Positions 58,593-64,000 of a stretch of DNA of 64,000 nt are shown here, piece by piece. This DNA comes from GWE2-40-63 sp050179685 (GTDB lineage Bacteria > Bacteroidota > Bacteroidia > Bacteroidales > SZUA-534). Each line of letters starts with the position of its first letter. The first letter of the stretch is position 1. The DNA lies in NCBI GenBank assembly GCA_050179685.1, contig JBFXEW010000002.1:62001-126000 (forward strand), read 5' to 3'. Made by a program: the position numbers and the translations under genes. Under the pieces are notes generated by a model, which saw nothing but the letters and a program-made list of their open reading frames with translations, ran no database searches and was not told where the DNA came from.

Positions 58593-60191
58593 ATGGCTTT
58601 TACAAACCTTCAAATGCTGGAAGCCTTAAATTTTAAAAAACCCGGAAGATCACTTCTGGTATTGTCACTCCTTATGCTGTCGATAGGCTTACCACTTTCT
58701 CCTTTTTTGGTGGGAGCCTCGCAGTTTTTTTTATTACTGAGCTGGCTCATCGAGGGCGATTTTAAAAACAAGTGGCAACGCTTAAAAAGCAATCGCATTT
58801 TACACCTGTTCCTGATTCTGCCCTTACTTCATTTTTTATGGCTTTTTAATACTTCTGATTACACTTATGCCCTGCACGATATAAAAATTAAATTGCCCTT
58901 GTTGGTATTTCCTTTATTGCTGGGAACCACAAACCCCATCACAAAAAAAGAGTTGAATTTAATCTTAGCTGTATTTGTTTTGGCTGTTTTCAGCGGCACC
59001 ATGGTTACAATGTCCATACTCACGGGAATTTACCCCTATCCTTATGCCGACATTCGCGAAGCTTCCATTTTTATTTCGCACATACGTTTTGGTTTAATGA
59101 TTGTATTCGTGTTGGTTATACTTGGTAAATTTATTACCGAAGCGCTTCACTTAAAACAAAAAAACAAAGCACTGGCTTTATCCGTGTTATTCATGTGGAT
59201 GCTCTTTTTTCTGGTGATTTTACAGTCGGTAACCAGCTGGGTCATTTTGTTTTTTCTGGTTTTCTTCCTTTTCTTTTTCTATTACAAACAAATTACCAAA
59301 GCATACTTAAAAATAGCGGGATGGCTGGTTCTTCTGCTACTTGTATTGGGGACAAGTACCTTACTTGGAGTTTTGATATATAACTTTTATTTTAAACCTA
59401 CCATAGCTTTTAGTGAACTTCCCAATAAAACCCCCCGTGGCAACCTGTACCTAAACGATACCACTACACGGACCAAAGAAAACGGGCATTATGTCCGGGT
59501 CTTAATTAGTTACAAAGAACTGGGACAAACCTGGCCCAATTTAAGCTCAATTCCTTTTAATGGAAAAGATGCAAACGGATATTCCATTTGGGCCACCATG
59601 ATTCGTTACCTGACTTCAAAGGGGCTACCAAAAGACCAGGATGGATTGCTGGCATTAGAACCCGAAGACATTCAAATGATAGAAAAAGGCTATGCCAGCT
59701 GTGTATATCGAAGCAAATTTATTCCCTACATAAAAGCCTATAGCATTTTATGGGAACTCGACAGGTACTTTAAAAGTGGAGACGCCAATAACAAATCGGT
59801 GGCTCAGCGCATTGAATACCTTAAAGCAGCCGGACACTTAATCTCAAAACATTTTTGGTTGGGAGTGGGTACCGGCGATTTAAATAAAGATTACAAAAAA
59901 GCTTTTGCAGAAATTGATTCCCGCCTGCATCCTGAAAATCAACACCGAGCACACAATCAATACCTTACTTTTTTTGTAGCTTTTGGGATTTTGGGATTTC
60001 TGCTGGCTTTGAGCAGTATGTTTTTACCCCTTATATGGCAGGGAAACAAACAGAATCTGATGCTTATTTCGTTTGTATTTATAACTTTTATAAGCATGCT
60101 AAACGAAGACACGCTGGAAACTCAGGCTGGAGTTTCGTTTTACATTTTTTTCTATACTTTGTTATTATTCTCATCAAGCAATAAAAAATGA
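58593..60191 (+). CDS. O-antigen ligase/polymerase-like membrane protein
   Basis: A 532-residue protein with about eleven membrane helices and a large soluble loop (about 268-450) between them. Near the end of the loop HPENQHRAHNQYLTFFVAFGILG is the Wzy_C/WaaL motif with the conserved histidine, and WLGVGTGDLNKDYKKAF the preceding glycine-rich part. It should join or polymerise undecaprenyl-linked glycans in the periplasm. It starts six bases after the type-B sorted protein and its stop overlaps the first GT2 gene by four bases. Confidence 0.85.
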   Translation: MAFTNLQMLEALNFKKPGRSLLVLSLLMLSIGLPLSPFLVGASQFFLLLSWLIEGDFKNKWQRLKSNRILHLFLILPLLHFLWLFNTSDYTYALHDIKIKLPLLVFPLLLGTTNPITKKELNLILAVFVLAVFSGTMVTMSILTGIYPYPYADIREASIFISHIRFGLMIVFVLVILGKFITEALHLKQKNKALALSVLFMWMLFFLVILQSVTSWVILFFLVFFLFFFYYKQITKAYLKIAGWLVLLLLVLGTSTLLGVLIYNFYFKPTIAFSELPNKTPRGNLYLNDTTTRTKENGHYVRVLISYKELGQTWPNLSSIPFNGKDANGYSIWATMIRYLTSKGLPKDQDGLLALEPEDIQMIEKGYASCVYRSKFIPYIKAYSILWELDRYFKSGDANNKSVAQRIEYLKAAGHLISKHFWLGVGTGDLNKDYKKAFAEIDSRLHPENQHRAHNQYLTFFVAFGILGFLLALSSMFLPLIWQGNKQNLMLISFVFITFISMLNEDTLETQAGVSFYIFFYTLLLFSSSNKK

Positions 60192-60949
60192 TAAAATTAT
60201 CAGTTGTTATTATAACCCTAAACGAGGAAAAAAATATTGCACGCTGCATTAAATCAGTGACTCCCATTGCCGACGAGATTTTAGTGGTTGATTCCTACTC
60301 CAACGATAACACAAAAGCAATTTGCAATGAGTTGGAGGTAACTTTTATGGAGCATCCTTTCGATAACTTTGTTGCACAGAAAAACTTTGCTGATCAATCG
60401 GCACAATATGATCATATTTTATCTATCGATGCCGATGAAGAACTATCGGAAGAATTGCTGGCATCAATAAAAAAAGTTAAGGAAAATTTTGATGCCGATG
60501 CCTACGAATTTAACCGACTGAACAACTATTGCGGCAAATGGATAAAACATTCGGGCTGGTATCCCGACCGTAAACTTCGCTTGTACGACAGAACAAAAGG
60601 ACGCTGGGGCGGTGTAAAAATTCACGAAAAAATTGAAATGCAGGCCGGTACCACTACTGCATTTTTAAAAGGCGATTTGTTGCATTACTCTTACACATCA
60701 ATTCAGGATCATATTTCCCAGGCCAATCGTTTTTCATCGCTGGGTGCCGAAAGTGCCGTAAGCCGGGGTCGCAAGGCAAACGTATTTAAAGTAGTATTGT
60801 TTCCCTTCTGGCGCTTCTTGCGTAATTACCTGTTAAAACTTGGTTTTTTAGACGGCTATTATGGTTTTGTGGTTTGCCTGATTATCAGCCACGAAAACTT
60901 TTTAAAATATGTAAAGATGCTTGAATTACAAAAAAACAAAAACGCTTAA
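60188..60949 (+). CDS. Glycosyltransferase family 2, WaaE/KdtX type
   Basis: A 253-residue GT-A transferase. Start KLSVVIITLNEEKNIARCIKSV, DXD-like metal site in ILSIDADEELSEEL, and the family-typical GWYPDRKLRLYDRTKGRWGG and HYSYTSIQDHI stretches. Relatives add glucose to the LPS core. The ATG overlaps the stop of the ligase gene (ATGA), so both work on the same glycan by inference. Confidence 0.92.
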   Translation: MIKLSVVIITLNEEKNIARCIKSVTPIADEILVVDSYSNDNTKAICNELEVTFMEHPFDNFVAQKNFADQSAQYDHILSIDADEELSEELLASIKKVKENFDADAYEFNRLNNYCGKWIKHSGWYPDRKLRLYDRTKGRWGGVKIHEKIEMQAGTTTAFLKGDLLHYSYTSIQDHISQANRFSSLGAESAVSRGRKANVFKVVLFPFWRFLRNYLLKLGFLDGYYGFVVCLIISHENFLKYVKMLELQKNKNA

Positions 60950-60951
60950 CC

Positions 60952-61833
60952 ATGCTCAACCATTTAAAAAAAGTAAATCGCGACCATTCTGCTCCATTAA
61001 AATATTCCTTACTTATTCCCAGTTGGAACAATCTGGAGTACCTTCAGCTTTGCATAAACAGTATCCGCAAAAATTCCAGTTTTACCCATCAGCTTATTGT
61101 TCTGATTAACGAAGGAAACGACGGAACCTTGAACTGGGTTGAATCGCAAACCGATTTGGATTATGTGTACAGTCCTAAAAATATGGGCATTTGCTATGGA
61201 TTAAACGCTTGTCGCTCGCTGGTTAAAACCGATTACATGGTTTATATTAACGACGACATGTATTTACTTCCCGGGTGGGACTCAGCTTTCGATAACGAAA
61301 TAAAACAATTAAACCATCGCCTTTTTATGCTCTCGGCAACAATGATTGAACCCATTGAAACCGGAAACCCCTGCGTTCTGGTTCAGAATTACGGACGCGA
61401 TTTAGAGACTTTCCGCGAAGCGGATTTACTTAACGATGTGGTTCAGCTAAACAAAGCCGATTGGTTTGGGAGCACCTGGCCCCCCAATATTTTACCCACT
61501 GAACTTTGGGACTTGGTTGGAGGAATGAGTATTGAGTTCTCACCAGGCATGTATTCCGATCCCGATTTATCGATGAAACTCTGGAAAGCCGGAGTAAGAC
61601 ATTTTAAAGGATTAGGAAACAGCAAAGTTTATCATTTTGGCTCTAAATCGACCAAAAGAGTACGAATAAATAAAGGTAGCGATCAGTTCCTGATGAAATG
61701 GGGGCTTAGCTCAAATACTTTTATGACAAAATTCCTGAAACGAGGAGAAAAATATACAGGAACGCTGAATGAGCCAAAGCTGGGCAAACTTCTGAAGTGT
61801 AAAAACAAACTTAAACGAATGCTTAAGGCTTAG
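60952..61833 (+). CDS. Glycosyltransferase family 2 protein
   Basis: A 293-residue GT-A transferase with YSLLIPSWNNLEYLQLCINSI, the sequence NMGICYGLNACRSLVKTDYMVYINDDMYLLPGW (DD metal site) and a later GGMSIEFSPGMYSDPDLSMKLW (acceptor/catalytic region). It follows the first GT2 by two bases. It converges on sua5 and the two stop codons overlap. Sugar and acceptor unknown. Confidence 0.88.
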   Translation: MLNHLKKVNRDHSAPLKYSLLIPSWNNLEYLQLCINSIRKNSSFTHQLIVLINEGNDGTLNWVESQTDLDYVYSPKNMGICYGLNACRSLVKTDYMVYINDDMYLLPGWDSAFDNEIKQLNHRLFMLSATMIEPIETGNPCVLVQNYGRDLETFREADLLNDVVQLNKADWFGSTWPPNILPTELWDLVGGMSIEFSPGMYSDPDLSMKLWKAGVRHFKGLGNSKVYHFGSKSTKRVRINKGSDQFLMKWGLSSNTFMTKFLKRGEKYTGTLNEPKLGKLLKCKNKLKRMLKA

Positions 61834-62444
61834 TAAAGCAAATCTCCTTTTCCCTGACGAAGAATTACAAACTCGTCGGTGGTGCAATCAACAACCGTCG
61901 ATGGTTCATTGTCGCCATAACCTCCGTCGATAACCGCATCGACCAGGTTTTCGTATTTTTCGTGAATCAATTCGGGATCGGTAGTATATTCAATAATTTC
62001 ATCCTCGTCGTGAATGGAAGAGGTTAAAATAGGATTGCCCAATTCTTTGATAATGGTACGAATAATCTCATTATCGGGCACGCGAATACCAATGGTCTTT
62101 TTGCGGGCTTTAAAAATCCGGGGAACATTATTATTGGCTTCAACTACAAAGGTAAACGGTCCGGGAAAGTTTCGCTTCATCAATTTAAACACATCGTTGG
62201 CCAAATGGCTGGTATAATCGGCAATATGGCTTAAATCGTAAAAAAGAAACGAGAAGTTGGCTTTTTCCAAATCGATGCCGCGGATACGCGCCACCCGGTT
62301 TACTGCCTTGGGTTTGTTAATATCGCATCCAATACCATAAACCGTATCGGTCGGAAAAATAACAACACCGCCATTACGCAAAATATCGACTACTTTTTGT
62401 ACTTCGCGCTGGTTCGGGTTCTCGGGATAAATTTTAATAAGCAT
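61830..62444 (-). CDS. L-threonylcarbamoyladenylate synthase (Sua5/YciO/YrdC)
   Basis: Makes threonylcarbamoyl-AMP for the t6A37 modification of ANN-reading tRNAs. The 204-residue protein has the nucleotide-binding start VVDILRNGGVVIFPTDTVYGIGCD, and ILTSSIHDEDE, and the GNEPSTVVDCT-type motif (here DNEPSTVVDCT). It is the short YrdC/YciO form without the Sua5 C-terminal domain; YciO-like members may have a different role. A long inverted repeat lies just upstream. Confidence 0.92.
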   Translation of the reverse strand: MLIKIYPENPNQREVQKVVDILRNGGVVIFPTDTVYGIGCDINKPKAVNRVARIRGIDLEKANFSFLFYDLSHIADYTSHLANDVFKLMKRNFPGPFTFVVEANNNVPRIFKARKKTIGIRVPDNEIIRTIIKELGNPILTSSIHDEDEIIEYTTDPELIHEKYENLVDAVIDGGYGDNEPSTVVDCTTDEFVILRQGKGDLLY

Positions 62445-62461
62445 AGGCTTAGCCTTAAAAA

Positions 62462-62519
62462 TGCAGTATTCCTTTATTGTAATTGCCTATAAACATACAA
62501 ACAACAAAGCAATACTGCA
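62462..62519. repeat. Long imperfect inverted repeat between the aldolase and sua5 genes
   Basis: Arms tgcagtatt-c-ctttattgt (62462-62480) and acaacaaag-c-aatactgca (62501-62519): 19-base arms with two mismatches and a 20-base loop. On the minus strand it is followed by five T residues, so it can end the aldolase transcript, but a TATTTTTG box at 62521-62528 would start the sua5 transcript right at its edge. Confidence 0.6.
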
Positions 62520-62520
62520 C

Positions 62521-62528
62521 CAAAAATA
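62521..62528 (-). promoter_or_regulatory. Possible -7 box of sua5
   Basis: TATTTTTG on the minus strand, directly next to the inverted repeat. No TTG at a good -33 distance. Confidence 0.4.
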
Positions 62529-62535
62529 GTGAAAA

Positions 62536-63192
62536 TTAGCCGTTTAGTTTATGGTAATCTTCTAAAAACTTCTTTAATCCACTTTCGGTTAAGGGGTGTT
62601 TCAGCAAACCAAGAATTGGCTCCAGCGGACAAGTAGCCACATCGGCACCCAGTTCAATACATTTAATAATATGCATGGTATTGCGAATTGAAGCAGCAAG
62701 AACCTGAGTTCCCAAACCATAATAATTAAACATATCAACAATCTGGCCTATCAGCTCCATGCCGTCGTGCGAAATATCATCGAGGCGGCCCACAAAAGGT
62801 GAAACATAAGTAGCTCCTGCTTTTGCAGCCAGCAAAGCTTGTCCGGCTGTAAATACCAGGGTGCAATTGGTTCGAATTCCCTTTTTCGATAAATACTTAA
62901 TGGCCTTAATTCCATCTTTTATTACAGGAACTTTTACCACAATCTGTGGATGCAAAGCCGCCAGTTTTTCACCTTCGGCAATCATGCCCTCAAAATCGGT
63001 CGAAATAACTTCAGCGCTTACGTCGCCATCAACAATCTCACAAATATCAACATAATGTTTTAAGATATTCGCTTCGCCTTTTATGCCTTCTTTTGCCATT
63101 AGCGAAGGATTGGTAGTTACTCCATCGATTACGCCCAATTCCTGAGCTTCTTTTATTTGTGCCAGGTTTGCAGTGTCGAGAAAAAATTTCAT
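62536..63192 (-). CDS. fsa: Fructose-6-phosphate aldolase / short transaldolase
   Basis: A 218-residue class I aldolase of the transaldolase subfamily (FSA/TalC). Start MKFFLDTANLAQIKEAQELGVIDGVTTNPSLMAKEG and Schiff-base lysine in IVVKVPVIKDG; later TLVFTAGQALLAAKAGA and SPFVGRLDD. The frame is open to 63246, but the ATG at 63192 gives the family start and leaves a promoter upstream. FSA and true transaldolase of this length cannot be separated by eye. Confidence 0.93.
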   Translation of the reverse strand: MKFFLDTANLAQIKEAQELGVIDGVTTNPSLMAKEGIKGEANILKHYVDICEIVDGDVSAEVISTDFEGMIAEGEKLAALHPQIVVKVPVIKDGIKAIKYLSKKGIRTNCTLVFTAGQALLAAKAGATYVSPFVGRLDDISHDGMELIGQIVDMFNYYGLGTQVLAASIRNTMHIIKCIELGADVATCPLEPILGLLKHPLTESGLKKFLEDYHKLNG

Positions 63193-63218
63193 GATATGTT
63201 GTTTTAAATTAGTCGGTA

Positions 63219-63246
63219 CAAAAATAGAAATAAGCAACTGAATCAA
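63219..63246 (-). promoter_or_regulatory. Promoter of the fsa gene
   Basis: Minus strand: TTG (63244-63246), 17-base spacer, TATTTTTG (63219-63226); leader about 23 bases. Confidence 0.65.
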
Positions 63247-63365
63247 CTGCCCAAAGCGCTAATTTTAATCATACTTTGCAACATCAGTCTAATAGCGCAA
63301 TTTTCGGTGACAGGCAATTAATACCATACCAGGTAAACTCCCAAGGCAATAAAATGTTCAGGTAC

Positions 63366-63395
63366 AAAAAAAGGGAAAGCACTGTGCCTTCCCTC
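63366..63395 (-). terminator. Rho-independent terminator of pepT
   Basis: Stem agggaa-a-gca (63372-63381) / tgc-c-ttccct (63385-63394), one mismatch, three-base loop; T run on the minus strand. Confidence 0.85.
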
Positions 63396-63418
63396 TTTAA
63401 GTTTTTATTTAGTTGTAT

Positions 63419-64000
63419 CTATTTTGCCGGTTCATTTTTCTGAACGTAAAGTTCTGCAATTTTCAACATGGTTTCGCAGGCTTTTTCCATACTTTGTACG
63501 GGAACAAACTCGTAGCGACTGTGGAAATTATGTCCCCCGCTAAAAATATTCGGTGTGGGCAGTCCCATGTACGAAAGCCTGGCACCATCGGTTCCTCCGC
63601 GAATGGGCTTTATGTTGGGAACAATTCCAAGCTGCTCCATGGCTTCTTTGGCTGTTTCAACAATGTGATAGTATGGCTCAATCATTTTTTTCATATTGAA
63701 ATACTGATCTTCAATTTCCAGCGTAATGTAATTGTTGCCGTATTCCTGATTCAAAGCGTTTACTACTTGCTTTAAACGTTCTTTTTTCTCATTAAACTTA
63801 TCGGTATCGTGGTCGCGAATTAACAATTCAGCCTCGGAGCCTTCCACGTTTCCTGATGCGTGCAATACGTGATAAAATCCCTGATAACCTTCGGTATACC
63901 GGGGTGTTTCCTCAACAGGCAAAGCGCCAATTACGCGGTTCAAAATTAAAATGGCATTCACCATCTTGTTCTTTGCTTCACCCGGATGAACATTTTTACC
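63419..64000 (-). CDS. pepT: Peptidase T (tripeptidase), C-terminal part
   Basis: The frame is open to the window end, so only the last ~193 residues are seen. They show the M20 family tripeptidase features GKNVHPGEAKNKMVNA, the YQGFYHVLHASGNVEGSE lid-domain stretch, PIRGGTDGARLSYMGLPTPNIFSGGHNFHSRYEFVPV with the late metal-binding histidine, and the C-terminal helix. Zinc enzyme that removes the N-terminal residue of tripeptides, cytosolic by family. The internal ATG at 63964 is not the start. Confidence 0.95.
   Translation of the reverse strand, partial: GKNVHPGEAKNKMVNAILILNRVIGALPVEETPRYTEGYQGFYHVLHASGNVEGSEAELLIRDHDTDKFNEKKERLKQVVNALNQEYGNNYITLEIEDQYFNMKKMIEPYYHIVETAKEAMEQLGIVPNIKPIRGGTDGARLSYMGLPTPNIFSGGHNFHSRYEFVPVQSMEKACETMLKIAELYVQKNEPAK

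Noticed and set aside
1..64000. Defence islands, prophage, integrases, CRISPR arrays or toxin-antitoxin pairs.
   Set aside because: Read on both strands, every large frame belongs to a housekeeping or envelope family, and no characteristic gene or repeat array of these systems is present.

Overview
The window looks like ordinary chromosome of a Gram-negative, moderately AT-rich member of the Bacteroidota, most likely of the Bacteroidales/Marinilabiliales side (inference from gene content, not from a database search). The signs are a C-terminal type-B sorting domain of the type IX secretion system, promoters of the Bacteroidetes TTG-N17-24-TAnnTTTG kind in front of many genes, near absence of strong Shine-Dalgarno sites, a mreBCD-pbp2-rodA row next to purH, and several protein families that are typical of the phylum (acidic-tailed S16, CCC-motif membrane protein, small CPAY lipoprotein, patatin-BamA fusion, acyl-CoA reductase of the LuxC type). 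There are no insertion sequences, phage genes, integrases or CRISPR arrays. Both ends cut a gene: a CapD-like nucleotide-sugar dehydratase at the left and peptidase T at the right.

Layout. 1-12 kb: capD end, rpsP-rimM, a NarL-type two-component pair followed by birA, the divergent pyrE/NUDIX pair whose start codons overlap, then a minus-strand row (coaD with a redox-incomplete thioredoxin-fold protein, deoxynucleoside kinase, a barrel protein, a prolyl oligopeptidase). 11.8-25 kb: rpsO, pnp, a two-half M16 peptidase, acylphosphatase, an ABC-F protein, a patatin-barrel protein and a long KamA-like radical-SAM protein. 25-36 kb, nearly all minus strand: the cell-shape operon purH-mreB-mreC-mreD-pbp2-rodA, an Fnr-like regulator, rlmD and gapA. 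36-44 kb: a barrel-like protein with a 41-residue lipoprotein gene that is too small for normal gene calling, an O-antigen-ligase/TPR protein, nitroreductase, an Omp85-like protein, and a HAMP-GAF-PAS protein that has no output domain. 44-51 kb: acyl-CoA reductase, miaA, and a glycosyltransferase-hddA-gmhA-hddC cassette for GDP-heptose; then rpsT and tRNA-Glu. 51-64 kb: mutL with a small membrane protein, two tandem rhomboid proteases, an endonuclease/phosphatase-fold membrane protein, an AI-2E family transporter, a type-B sorted PKD protein, a second O-antigen-ligase-like protein with two GT2 glycosyltransferases, and finally sua5, a transaldolase-like aldolase and pepT.

How the parts fit: much of the window builds the envelope (peptidoglycan elongation, heptose and O-antigen sugars, outer-membrane barrels, type IX substrates), with translation and RNA genes (rpsP, rimM, rpsO, pnp, miaA, rlmD, rpsT, tRNA-Glu, sua5) in between. 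The signals I find most worth a second look are small: inverted repeats placed at or just after predicted transcription starts (pnp, gapA, acyl-CoA reductase, sua5, purH), probable leaderless transcripts (pyrE, acylphosphatase), the SxxC thioredoxin-fold protein, the 41-residue lipoprotein, and the sensor without output. I did not find a clear new defence or mobile system.
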